Assembly: GCF_000621605.1 (NCBI RefSeq)
Contig: NZ_JHXX01000001.1
Coordinates: forward strand, 682,001-746,000
DNA length: 64,000 nt
Origin: Butyrivibrio sp. MC2021
GTDB lineage: Bacteria > Bacillota > Clostridia > Lachnospirales > Lachnospiraceae
Reading direction: 5' to 3'
Made by a program: the position numbers and the translations under genes
The notes under the pieces: generated by a model
Database searches by the model: none
Told to the model about the DNA's origin: nothing
What the model saw: the letters and a program-made list of their open reading frames with translations, nothing else
Shown: positions 1-7,558 of the stretch, piece by piece
Layout of the letters: each line of letters begins with the position of its first letter
How positions within the stretch are numbered: position 1 is the stretch's first letter

Positions 1-333
1 CTCTGAGCCTTCACCCTTGAAGAAAATATACAAAATATAAATAGCAAGATAATTTAGCAGATACAGGTCCCTTGTTCTTACATCATTGCTTGCCTTGATA
101 TCGGCCCTGTAATCAATATTGTTTTTTAGGAACAGATCGTTGTCCTGGGTTGGAACCATATATATCCTGTTCTGTGCAGGCATTATTTCAAATCCAAGTT
201 CAGCCCCCATCTGATCAAGTTCATCCCTTGCTTCCGGGTCCTCCACAAAGCTCCATAATACGCTGTTTTCATCGCGGTCAATCCAGCCTTTTTTCATGAG
301 CTCATGATAAAGTTTAAGCGCATTTTTATTCAT
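1..333 (-). CDS. jetB: Wadjet JetB-like (MukE-like) protein, partial
   Basis: The reading frame starts with ATG at 333 and stays open to the window edge (111 codons seen, C-terminus missing). It overlaps the end of the JetA-like gene by four bases (ATGA), a sign of translational coupling. The visible part is a small, mostly helical, acidic protein that begins [17 protein letters not shown] and resembles the winged-helix MukE-like subunit of Wadjet systems. In those systems this subunit joins JetA and the SMC ATPase JetC to recognise and extrude circular plasmid DNA. The assignment rests mainly on its place right after the JetA-like gene; the SMC ATPase should lie just beyond the edge. The family name is an inference, the gene itself is certain. 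Confidence 0.7.
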   Translation of the reverse strand, partial: MNKNALKLYHELMKKGWIDRDENSVLWSFVEDPEARDELDQMGAELGFEIMPAQNRIYMVPTQDNDLFLKNNIDYRADIKASNDVRTRDLYLLNYLAIYILYIFFKGEGSE

Positions 334-1877
334 CGTTCTACCTCAACTGTAAAATTAGTCATTTCTATTGTCACCTGCGTTTCCCCATCATCCACAGTAA
401 ACTCGCATTTCTGATCAGATGTACAAAATGTTATTTTCTTCATGTTCAGATAATTTTGTGGCATATTGCTAAAAACCCAGAGAAGGTCGAACTCGCCAAG
501 TGGTTCTTTAGCAAACAAACTCTCATCGCCATGGAGCGCCTCAAAATCAATCTCTCTTTTCTGATATATGGTCATAAGTGTATTAGGAAGAGCACTTTCT
601 TTATTCCATTTCATAAGTTCATCCATTGAAAGCGTCCTTATGAACTTCTTTATCTCAAAAGAGCTCTCCTTCTGAAGAAAAGCAAAAAAAGCCATGCATA
701 TTTCCATGTATATTTCGTTTCTTTTCCTACCCAGTTCCTCAGCTTTTATGTCAGCATCATCTATGCTGAACCCTTTGTCGTATTCCTCATTACTTATGGT
801 TCCGCAGGCTGCATAGAAGTTTTCGATACTAAATTTCTTATCAAATTCCGGACTGAGTAGCGGCTCCATGATTGTGTATACTGCATCCCCCAGTCCATCT
901 CCCATTTTTCGCAGCTTTGTCATAATGTCCTGCTCAAAGTTCATACGCTCAAAGCTTTTTATCACAAAGCTGTCCCTCAGCATCTGCTTATAGCTTTCAG
1001 AAACAGAGCTTTTGGCATTAATAAGGGAGCGCTGCTCCAATATGGTAATATCCAGATTCTCATTGATCTCATTAAGAGATTTCAGATTTTTCCTGGCTTC
1101 TTCAGTATCAGCACCATTTTCAAGTGCGCTCCTTATGGCCTCTGCCTCCTTGCGGGCATTCTTCTGAATTTCTTCCAGCTCCTTCTGCTCATCATACATA
1201 AGGTTTCTGAACTGGCCCACTATTCTCTCGTACTCATCAACTGTTATCTTTGCAATGTTTTCCCGGCATCGCATTATGAAATCATCCATGCTGTGACTCA
1301 TGTTGCGCAGTCTGGCAACCAGCTCCCTACTCTGTGAAAGAGCCTCAGAATAGTTCTTGCGTTTCATATATTCCTGCATCTTAAAACGTGTAACAGAATA
1401 ATCCAGTTCAGACTCTATTTCTTTTGATCTGTAAAGGAAATCAAAAACATCATCTGTCAGATGATATGAACCCTTTTCCTCATTAACAAGACGGATTGGC
1501 ATCTTCTTAAAGCTTTCTGAATCCGCATAAAAAGTATTATATTCAACGAGTTTTCCGTTATTCTGAAGAACATTTACAACAATGAAACTGGCAAGTTTAT
1601 AAGTGTCAATTTCATATTCTTCAGGGACAATCTGGATTATGCTGTCAAGAAAACCTGCAATATCCTTAAGTGTACAGGACTGTCTGTCGCTCAAAGTACG
1701 TTCCTTGATATACAAAAGGACAGCAACCACAAGGTTGTTTATATAATCGTAATCTCCACCGAACATCTTCTTTATATCATCCGGATAACTTGTAACAGTG
1801 ATACTCCTGACGATATCAATAAACTTCATTCTGTTCTGAAAATCCGAAAGCATCTCTTTTATGTCAGAACGAAGCAT
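330..1877 (-). CDS. jetA: Wadjet JetA-like kleisin (MukF-like) protein
   Basis: A 515-residue soluble protein. The ATG at 1877 is preferred over an adjacent TTG at 1880 because a GGAGG site lies 9 bases upstream. The N-terminal third looks like winged-helix segments, the middle (about 150-310) is a long charged helical or coiled-coil region, and the C-terminus is globular. This is the layout of MukF/JetA kleisins that bridge the SMC heads in Wadjet. It sits between a JetD-like nuclease gene (64 bases upstream) and a JetB-like gene (4-base overlap), the gene combination of a Wadjet operon, probably the type II variety. Function is inferred from architecture and context; no catalytic motif is expected in this subunit. 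Confidence 0.75.
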   Translation of the reverse strand: MLRSDIKEMLSDFQNRMKFIDIVRSITVTSYPDDIKKMFGGDYDYINNLVVAVLLYIKERTLSDRQSCTLKDIAGFLDSIIQIVPEEYEIDTYKLASFIVVNVLQNNGKLVEYNTFYADSESFKKMPIRLVNEEKGSYHLTDDVFDFLYRSKEIESELDYSVTRFKMQEYMKRKNYSEALSQSRELVARLRNMSHSMDDFIMRCRENIAKITVDEYERIVGQFRNLMYDEQKELEEIQKNARKEAEAIRSALENGADTEEARKNLKSLNEINENLDITILEQRSLINAKSSVSESYKQMLRDSFVIKSFERMNFEQDIMTKLRKMGDGLGDAVYTIMEPLLSPEFDKKFSIENFYAACGTISNEEYDKGFSIDDADIKAEELGRKRNEIYMEICMAFFAFLQKESSFEIKKFIRTLSMDELMKWNKESALPNTLMTIYQKREIDFEALHGDESLFAKEPLGEFDLLWVFSNMPQNYLNMKKITFCTSDQKCEFTVDDGETQVTIEMTNFTVEVER

Positions 1878-1941
1878 CAATCTTCACCTCCATTTCATTA
1901 CGGATACAGTCTCTCATCAGCTCGTGCCTCGCTGTGGTCGA

Positions 1942-2985
1942 CTAGCAACCTTCTTCCAAATACTTATATGATATTATCTCCTGTGGAATAAGCTTATTAT
2001 TATCAAATATGTCTGTTAGGAAGTTCCGTTCATCATCGGAGAACTCATTGATAAGATCATCGAAACGCATGCTCTGCTTCTTGGAAGACGGACTATCCTC
2101 CAGTTCTATATTCATTGCTCTTTCTATCATTTTCTTATATCCGGGCACAAATAAAGATATATCAAGCCTGTCATTGGCATCTTTAGTCCTTCTGAATATG
2201 TCAAAGCCCTCTCTGTCAATGTCTCCCCAGTACAGGAATTTCACATCAGGCTCACCCATGAACTTAACATACTCTTCAAGTGCTCCTGTCCTGTCAGAAA
2301 CCTTGTTACCTTCGCCATAAACAACTCCATCAATTGGTATCCCAAACAGGCCTTTTACGCCGTCCTCAAACATACGCCTTCGGATATTAAACCAGATATC
2401 CTTATTCTCGCAGATTAAAAGCATCATGTGATCCTTTCTGACCGGAATATAATCATGAAAACAGTACTCGGGGGTATCATAGAATCTCAGCTCCGACTCT
2501 GTAATCTGCAGCTTTCGTAAAAGAGCTTTGACCATGCTATCATCAAGCGTTTTTTCATGTCCAAATATCTCAAAGGAACGTTCTTTTCTGGATACATAAG
2601 TCTCGTCATTATCTCCAAACAAATAGTCACTAAGGCCTTCAACAACATATCTATTCCTTTGGAATTCCAAAGGGTTAGCAGATAAATGCCCACTCCTTAA
2701 CAGCAGAGGATGGAGCCTCTTTATTTCGTCTATGGTTTCTTTATCTACTTCCTCTTTTACCAAAATCCTGTATTTTTTGTATAGGGGATAGGCGATATTA
2801 CCATTTGTACCTGACGACTTGACCGGTTCAATAATCTCTTCCATTATCATTTCCGAAATCTGTTCATACGCACTCTGTTCATCCATTAGGTTTATTTTCA
2901 TAATATTCTTAATATCTTCCAACGTTATTGTTTTCTTGCCATACTCCAGTAACTTTTCCTTGATATTCAAATCTTCCCACCCCAA
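1942..2985 (-). CDS. jetD: Wadjet JetD-like Toprim-fold nuclease subunit
   Basis: A 347-residue protein. The TTG start at 2985 is supported by an AGAAAGG site eight bases upstream that overlaps the end of the xre gene. JetD is the subunit that cleaves plasmid DNA after loop extrusion. The C-terminal half carries the hallmarks of its Toprim-like domain: an ICENKD segment with Glu193, then WGDIDREGF with Asp255 and Asp257, and IPQE near the end (333-336). The N-terminal half is the expected helical arm-like part. It is the first structural gene after the regulator, followed by the JetA-like gene. All acidic residues I would expect are present, so the nuclease looks intact. Confidence 0.82.
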   Translation of the reverse strand: MGWEDLNIKEKLLEYGKKTITLEDIKNIMKINLMDEQSAYEQISEMIMEEIIEPVKSSGTNGNIAYPLYKKYRILVKEEVDKETIDEIKRLHPLLLRSGHLSANPLEFQRNRYVVEGLSDYLFGDNDETYVSRKERSFEIFGHEKTLDDSMVKALLRKLQITESELRFYDTPEYCFHDYIPVRKDHMMLLICENKDIWFNIRRRMFEDGVKGLFGIPIDGVVYGEGNKVSDRTGALEEYVKFMGEPDVKFLYWGDIDREGFDIFRRTKDANDRLDISLFVPGYKKMIERAMNIELEDSPSSKKQSMRFDDLINEFSDDERNFLTDIFDNNKLIPQEIISYKYLEEGC

Positions 2986-2990
2986 AACGA

Positions 2991-3296
2991 TTACCTTTCT
3001 ACATCATCTATAAAACGCATGACTTCTATCTGCTTTTCCTCCGATAAAGCCACAAATCTCTGATAATACTCCATCAGCCTTTTTCTGTTATTGTCATCTT
3101 TTTCATACAAAAGTTCGCTAACATCAACTTTGTATAACTCAGCAAATTGTACCAATTCATTCGCTGTTACTTGTCTCTTACCAGTTTCAATAGCACTGAG
3201 CGTGGGTCTCGACATTTGCATATTCTCTGCAGCAACAGCTTGGTGCATATGTATATTATTTCTTGCTTCTCTTAGCCTTTTTCCCAAATTGTTCAT
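2991..3296 (-). CDS. XRE-family helix-turn-helix regulator
   Basis: A 101-residue protein with an N-terminal XRE/Cro-type helix-turn-helix (about residues 5-60: LGKRLREARNN, then QAVAAENMQMSRPTLSAIE, a recognition-helix pattern, then GKRQVTANELV). The C-terminal 35 residues are charged and helical. It is the first gene of the Wadjet-like operon, and its stop codon overlaps the ribosome site of jetD, so the two are coupled. A promoter with an overlapping perfect palindrome lies just upstream, consistent with autoregulation and with control of the defence genes. The DNA-binding role is solid for the family; the target is an inference. Confidence 0.9.
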   Translation of the reverse strand: MNNLGKRLREARNNIHMHQAVAAENMQMSRPTLSAIETGKRQVTANELVQFAELYKVDVSELLYEKDDNNRKRLMEYYQRFVALSEEKQIEVMRFIDDVER

Positions 3297-3340
3297 TCGA
3301 CAAACCTTTTTCCAAAACTGTGATTGACACTACGTTTTTT

Positions 3341-3369
3341 ATGATAACATAAAAAGATTTTGATGTCAG
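3341..3369 (-). promoter_or_regulatory. Predicted promoter of the xre-jet operon
   Basis: On the minus strand there is a CTGACA -35 box (3364-3369), a 17-base spacer and a TATCAT -10 box (3341-3346). The start codon of xre lies about 40 bases further on. The -35 box is inside one arm of the palindrome at 3352-3392, so a protein bound there would block RNA polymerase. Confidence 0.6.
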
Positions 3370-3392
3370 CTTTTCTGACATCAAAATCTTTT
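3352..3392. repeat. 18-bp perfect inverted repeat (probable operator)
   Basis: The arms AAAAGATTTTGATGTCAG (3352-3369) and its exact complement (3375-3392) are separated by five bases. It overlaps the -35 element of the xre promoter and lies upstream of the expected transcript start, which favours an operator for the XRE protein. It could instead, or also, act as a transcription terminator for the leftward phosphotransferase transcript, because A and T runs flank the stem. Confidence 0.6.
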
Positions 3393-3463
3393 CATATTTC
3401 ACCCAATTATCATTTTTTCAATATTCATGCCATATCGGAGCCGATTTAAATTGTTACAGCAAA

Positions 3464-3484
3464 AGGTGCAAATGAGGTGCAAAT
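3464..3484. repeat. Short tandem repeat, two copies of AGGTGCAAAT
   Basis: AGGTGCAAAT occurs at 3464-3473 and again at 3475-3484, one base apart, in the gene-free stretch between the defence operon and the phosphotransferase gene. Such paired direct repeats can be integrase arm or attachment sequences. Nothing else here proves an attachment site, and the rest of 3393-3587 shows no gene. Confidence 0.35.
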
Positions 3485-3587
3485 CTCACATAATCTGCTC
3501 CGAAAGTGACTAAAACAGGCCATTCCAAGGTACATGTCAGAATCCTGCCGTAGCAGACAAACAAAATTCTTATCATTCTATGACTCC

Positions 3588-4580
3588 TTATTCCTCTCCA
3601 AATCCCGCATAGGGTATGTGTTTTATCAGACACTCAGCAGCATCCTCGATATCTTCCGGATCCAGGTCCTCTCCTTCACGGGCGCAACACTCAAACTCAT
3701 CAACTATATTTTCAATATGTACCAAATCAATTAACAGCTGTAGCTGTGAGAGCTCCTCGTCTGAAATGTCAGTCTCAATCCTGTAGCCTGCCAGCACTGT
3801 GTCAAAATAGCCTTTCATGCCAGCCATGCGTTTCTCGGGGTCAGGCTCATTTTGAAACCATCCGGTCCCATGGATCCAGAGATTAGCAAGGTCGAACATG
3901 TACCAGCAGTACATACAGTTGTCAAAATCAAACACCGTGATGTCACCGGAATTCATGTCGATATGGTAATTCCCATCACTAAAATCAAAATGAACAAGCC
4001 CGTAAACACTCTCGTTCACAGGGAGCTTACGGAATTTCTCCAAGCGTTCAACGATTGCATTTTTCAATTCTTCGTAGTCGTCAGGTATCAATGCATCGAT
4101 ATACTCAGAGTTGTATTTATCGAAATACTCCGGTCTTCTATTCACAGGCTTGTACACCTTGGACAGCCTATGAATCGCACCCAGAGCCTTACCAGTGTTG
4201 TAAAAATACTCCTCAAGCGGCGCTCCATCCCTGTACCTGTAACCGTTGTCTGAGATCAGCATTCCCTTGGCAAAAGAAAACAGCATCGCAAAACACTCTT
4301 TTCCATCCTCTGAAAAAGATTCCGCTAGCCTTCCGTCAAGAGAAGGAATCACATCCGCCACAGGCGCACCATTTTCTGCAAGATAATGCATATACTCTGC
4401 CTCTGCCTGGTATTCTTCGACCTTTCTGTCTCCTAGTATCGAAAGCCTCAGTACATATTTGGGCTCTCCTTCTCTGACACATTCATAAACCAGATTTCGC
4501 CCGCCTTCATGTCCGGGGACTTGATTGAGTTCATATTCTTTTAAATCATACAGATTTTTTGCATGTTCAAGAATGCTCAT
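3588..4580 (-). CDS. APH-family phosphotransferase
   Basis: A 330-residue cytoplasmic protein of the aminoglycoside/choline/homoserine phosphotransferase fold. The catalytic loop is HFDFSDGN (His197, Asp199, Asn204), followed by the metal-binding FDFDN (Asp218, Asp220). These are the Brenner and DFG-like motifs of the family. The N-terminal lobe has the expected nucleotide-binding strand pattern (LVYECV, then YVLRLS). The substrate cannot be told from sequence. Relatives act on antibiotics, sugars, homoserine or choline, and the DFDNCMYCWYMFDLANL stretch resembles the general family rather than a defined resistance enzyme. It is a single gene at the edge of the accessory island. Confidence 0.85.
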   Translation of the reverse strand: MSILEHAKNLYDLKEYELNQVPGHEGGRNLVYECVREGEPKYVLRLSILGDRKVEEYQAEAEYMHYLAENGAPVADVIPSLDGRLAESFSEDGKECFAMLFSFAKGMLISDNGYRYRDGAPLEEYFYNTGKALGAIHRLSKVYKPVNRRPEYFDKYNSEYIDALIPDDYEELKNAIVERLEKFRKLPVNESVYGLVHFDFSDGNYHIDMNSGDITVFDFDNCMYCWYMFDLANLWIHGTGWFQNEPDPEKRMAGMKGYFDTVLAGYRIETDISDEELSQLQLLIDLVHIENIVDEFECCAREGEDLDPEDIEDAAECLIKHIPYAGFGEE

Positions 4581-4657
4581 TTATATCCTTTCTATGTATC
4601 ACCGAAACATGAGTGATCTTATTGGCCTCGTCAGGATACTCCCTCAGTAGGAGCCTC

Positions 4658-4840
4658 TTAGTTTCTATCATCTTTCAATCCCAATTTTCTGATTTCATTT
4701 AGTTGTTCTGCACTCAATGTCCCTGCCTGAAATAACAAAAGATACTCATTTTCGATTGAGCTATCAAGTATCAGCAGATCATCAGTGTTTATCGTAATCT
4801 TAACTCCGTTCTCAAATAATGTCCTTAGAGGATGATGATC
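4658..4840 (-). pseudogene. C-terminal remnant of adenosine deaminase
   Basis: Reading leftward from 4840 to a stop at 4658 gives about 60 residues: HHPLRTLFENGVKITINTDD, then an SSIENEYLLLFQ segment and ELNEIRKLGL. This is the closing part of an adenosine deaminase, including the conserved NTDD segment that follows the metal site. No start codon or upstream part exists: homology stops at 4840 exactly where a copy of the GGGGACGGGG repeat begins. This is a gene fragment, probably left by a deletion at the repeat. The rest of 4581-4882 shows nothing further. Confidence 0.75.
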
Positions 4841-4866
4841 CCCGGGGACGGGGTTTGTGGTCCATT
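4841..4866 (+). repeat. REP-like element, half copy (copy A)
   Basis: The unit CCCGGGGACGGGG followed by TTTGTGGTCCATT matches the other four copies in this island. It is a single half-palindrome that directly abuts the adenosine deaminase remnant. Confidence 0.8.
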
Positions 4867-4882
4867 ATGCTCTCCTTAAGTC

Positions 4883-5443
4883 TTATTTACAAAAATCCCC
4901 GATTTCACCCAATTTTTCCCCAAGGCTATGGTATTTGCCTGAGTAAATGACAGGATCCAACTCTGTCAGATCAATGTCAAAAGTGTTCTTGGGAGAAATT
5001 CTCTCATCCATCTGGACATTTCGGATATGGCAGAAAAAAGTGGTAGAATCGCCGGTCTCTACAGACTTAGCCACCTCACATTCATATACCCAGGGGCTTT
5101 CGTCCAGAGTAGGAACATCCAAAACAGCACCACGACTCACACCATATTTGATATCATTCTTCTCTCCGTCTTTGGCGTGTTTTGAACCGAAGTAATCCAT
5201 GATGGGCAGCATTTCTCTGTTCACAAGATTCACGCTCAGAAGGCCGGTTCTTACAACATTCTGCTTAGTTGCTTTCGTTCCAAACATACTGATAACTATC
5301 AGATAATCATCGCCGCCTTCGCAGGTCGCACTCACCCATGTTATGGGGGCAAAGTTGTAGGAACCGTCTTCATTATTGGTTCCTATGATAAATGATGGTT
5401 GAACCACCATCGAAAAAGTAAGATCTACAGATTTTCTTTTCAT
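4883..5443 (-). CDS. Flavin reductase-like FMN-binding protein
   Basis: A 186-residue protein of the flavin reductase-like split-barrel family. It has the early PSFIIGTNNEDGSYNFAPIT segment that forms the FMN-binding strand and turn, followed by a typical SVNLVNREMLPIMDYFG helix (roughly residues 70-86). Members bind FMN and act as NAD(P)H:flavin oxidoreductases or as uncharacterised flavoproteins. Only nine bases separate it from the upstream thpR gene, so the two are probably co-transcribed. The partner enzyme and substrate are unknown. Confidence 0.85.
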   Translation of the reverse strand: MKRKSVDLTFSMVVQPSFIIGTNNEDGSYNFAPITWVSATCEGGDDYLIVISMFGTKATKQNVVRTGLLSVNLVNREMLPIMDYFGSKHAKDGEKNDIKYGVSRGAVLDVPTLDESPWVYECEVAKSVETGDSTTFFCHIRNVQMDERISPKNTFDIDLTELDPVIYSGKYHSLGEKLGEIGDFCK

Positions 5444-5452
5444 ATTTACTCC

Positions 5453-5965
5453 TTAGAATGCCCACACATAGCCGATTTCTGTGTACACCATTCCGTGCCT
5501 GCCCTGCTCGGATTTCATAAGGGATATTCCACTCACTCTCATGGGCTCGCTTTCCTGAAACTCAGGTAAAAAAGCCTTTCCCTTGGTGCAGTCAGCTCTC
5601 CTTATCAGCGTAACATGAGGCAGGAACTTCTTTCTGTCAAAAGGTATTTCCTCTTCCAAAAGAGCATTTCGAAGCCTCTTTACATAATCTCGAAGGTTTT
5701 CATTCTCTTCAAAATTTGCAAAGAACATGTCTTTGAAAGGCGCATAACCACTTAGTTTCACAGAAAAGGACCTGAGATTAACCTTCTGCATAACTTCAAC
5801 GACCTGCTCCGGATCATCATAATCACCGATAAAAGCCAGTGTCATGTGCAGGTTCTCCCTTGGCGTAAAGCTGCCCTTCACGCCGCATCGCCTTAGATCA
5901 TCCTGAATTTCTGTAAGTGAATCCAACATATCCTCTTCAAAACAGATTGCAATAAAAAGTCTCAT
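5453..5965 (-). CDS. thpR: RNA 2',3'-cyclic phosphodiesterase (2H family)
   Basis: A 170-residue protein of the LigT/ThpR family, which hydrolyses 2',3'-cyclic phosphate ends of RNA. It has the two HxT motifs that define the 2H superfamily at the expected spacing: HMTLAFIG (His40, Thr42) and HVTLIRR (His117, Thr119). It begins MRLFIAI, as is usual for the family, and length is normal. It lies directly upstream of the flavin reductase gene. Confidence 0.93.
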   Translation of the reverse strand: MRLFIAICFEEDMLDSLTEIQDDLRRCGVKGSFTPRENLHMTLAFIGDYDDPEQVVEVMQKVNLRSFSVKLSGYAPFKDMFFANFEENENLRDYVKRLRNALLEEEIPFDRKKFLPHVTLIRRADCTKGKAFLPEFQESEPMRVSGISLMKSEQGRHGMVYTEIGYVWAF

Positions 5966-5990
5966 TCTAGAACCTCCTATGCACCAAAAT

Positions 5991-6013
5991 GGCCCTACAC
6001 CCCCGTCCCGGGG
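5991..6013 (-). repeat. REP-like element, half copy (copy B)
   Basis: Read on the minus strand this is CCCCGGGACGGGGG, then TGTAGGGCC and ATTTT. It is the same unit as copy A, including the GATCCCCGGG edge, in the opposite orientation. It lies just past the stop codon of the GNAT gene, between that gene and thpR. Confidence 0.75.
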
Positions 6014-6014
6014 A

Positions 6015-6494
6015 TCAGAGTTCCTTAATAAAAAACCTGTTCATCGTTGCGTGCACCACACCCGCTGGCTTCTCTATCTTTTTAAATCCGCATTTCTCGT
6101 AGACATGTATGGCAGCTGCGAGATTGTCATGAGTCTCTAGATACATCCTCTTGTAGCCAATCTCTCTGGCCTTATCCTCAATCATAGCGATAAGCTTGTA
6201 GCTAAAGCCTGCTCCCTTGACCTCATCCGCAAGATAGAGCTTTTGCAGCTCGCAGCAATCCTCAAAAAACTCAAACTCTGCAAGCCCGATTCCACCGACA
6301 AGTTTCCCACCGTCATCAATCGCAACAAAATAATAGCGCCTGTCCTTATCAGCCAGGTAAAAATCACTCAGATGGTTCAGATTATCATCAAAATAGACCG
6401 TTCCCGGAATATCCAGCTTATGCTTCTTTAAATTAACCCTGATCAGCTCCGCCAGTTCCAGGTCATAACAGAGCTTCAGTTCACAGATTTTCAT
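6015..6494 (-). CDS. GNAT-family N-acetyltransferase
   Basis: A 159-residue GCN5-related acetyltransferase. The central part has motif A (LQKLYLADEVKGAGFS, the acetyl-CoA pyrophosphate loop, here KGAGFS instead of the usual RGxGIG), followed by KLIAMIEDKAREIG and the C-terminal LETHDNLAAAIHVYEKCGFKKI (motif B), all standard. The acceptor is unknown. It is a stand-alone gene in the repeat-rich island, with a REP copy directly after its stop. Confidence 0.9.
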   Translation of the reverse strand: MKICELKLCYDLELAELIRVNLKKHKLDIPGTVYFDDNLNHLSDFYLADKDRRYYFVAIDDGGKLVGGIGLAEFEFFEDCCELQKLYLADEVKGAGFSYKLIAMIEDKAREIGYKRMYLETHDNLAAAIHVYEKCGFKKIEKPAGVVHATMNRFFIKEL

Positions 6495-6577
6495 GCTATA
6501 TCCTCTTCAAATCGCTTTCAGTTCCAATGCTGTCTTATCATAATCCATTTCCCACATTACTTTTTTCCTCCAAAATA

Positions 6578-7174
6578 TCAAACTTCAAAATCCGGGAATA
6601 ATCCGTCATTAACGCAATTGATTATCTTTCTAACTTCACTCTCAGCTCGTATCCTGCCTTCTTCGCTGAGCATCCAGTTATCGCGCTTTGTGTTGTTGTC
6701 ATCAGCAGGCCCCGGAATTATATGAATATGGTCAGGGAAAAGATATCTCGCAATGGCAAGACTCCTTCTCATATGATAAGTCGTAGTCACCAGCAGCACC
6801 TTCCTGACTCTGTTTATCCAGAAAGTCCTCTGAAGTGCCAGCAATGAACATAGCATGTTCTCAACCGTGTTCTGCGACTCATTCTCGATAATGATGTCTT
6901 CGGGCTTTATCCCAAGTTCAATGGCCTTTTTGCGCATATCCTCCGCATGACCTTTATCGCAGCCATTGACGATCCCTCCGGACAAAAGAAGCTTCGATGT
7001 GCGTTTAGCATGATATGCCTTCGTTGCCACAGGCACTCTGTAAATCGATGCCTTAGTGCTTCCAAGGACTATAACGCAGTCAACATCTTCTCCGGTGTCT
7101 TCGATTCCATCAAACAACACTCTGTCTATTATCTCATCTGTCAAATTCTCTGTAGTCAATTCCGAAATCAGCAT
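6578..7174 (-). CDS. YdcF-like (DUF218) protein, cytoplasmic form
   Basis: A 198-residue protein of the YdcF/SanA/ElyC family. It has the family landmarks: CVIVLGS near the N-terminus, LLLSGG, then ENESQNTVENM and VLLVTTTYHMRRS. The N-terminal membrane segment found in SanA-like members is absent, so this is the short soluble form. Its biochemical activity is poorly defined: YdcF binds S-adenosylmethionine, and others act in envelope homeostasis. A membrane-anchored paralogue lies at 41844-42626. Confidence 0.88.
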   Translation of the reverse strand: MLISELTTENLTDEIIDRVLFDGIEDTGEDVDCVIVLGSTKASIYRVPVATKAYHAKRTSKLLLSGGIVNGCDKGHAEDMRKKAIELGIKPEDIIIENESQNTVENMLCSLLALQRTFWINRVRKVLLVTTTYHMRRSLAIARYLFPDHIHIIPGPADDNNTKRDNWMLSEEGRIRAESEVRKIINCVNDGLFPDFEV

Positions 7175-7224
7175 TTATGTCAGTTCCCCAATAAAGTTAA
7201 GTTGCCTCATTGTTGCCAGTTCCA

Positions 7225-7518
7225 TTATTCTTTCTCCCAACCCTTTCTGTATTCATCAGCCTCACCAAAATAATCATCCAGCAAAAAAGGATAATGCTCC
7301 TCAGCCCTGACTATGCGGGAACCTTTACTCTTATTGCAATTCTTGCATAGAGGCAAAAGATTTCTCTCATCATCGGTTCCGCCGTAATATTTTGGTATGT
7401 AATGCTCTATCGTAACTTTCTCGTATTCCAGCGAGCGTCCGCAGACTGCGCATACTCCGCCGGTTTTTTCAAGTATCCTTCTCTTGATCTGTGATTTCTG
7501 AATCTTTATCCCCCTCAT
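7225..7518 (-). CDS. HNH endonuclease
   Basis: A compact 97-residue HNH nuclease. It has a CAVCG zinc knuckle (Cys23, Cys26), the TIEHYIPKYYGG segment with catalytic His39, Asn53, and the second knuckle LCKNCNKSK (Cys58, Cys61). These are all the residues of an active stand-alone HNH protein. Such small HNH genes are common in phages and accessory islands and may be involved in restriction or DNA packaging, or be solitary. There is no methylase or terminase next to it. Confidence 0.9.
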   Translation of the reverse strand: MRGIKIQKSQIKRRILEKTGGVCAVCGRSLEYEKVTIEHYIPKYYGGTDDERNLLPLCKNCNKSKGSRIVRAEEHYPFLLDDYFGEADEYRKGWEKE

Positions 7519-7558
7519 GATTCCCCAAGCCCTCCTTAATATTCAAAGCGCCGTCCTA

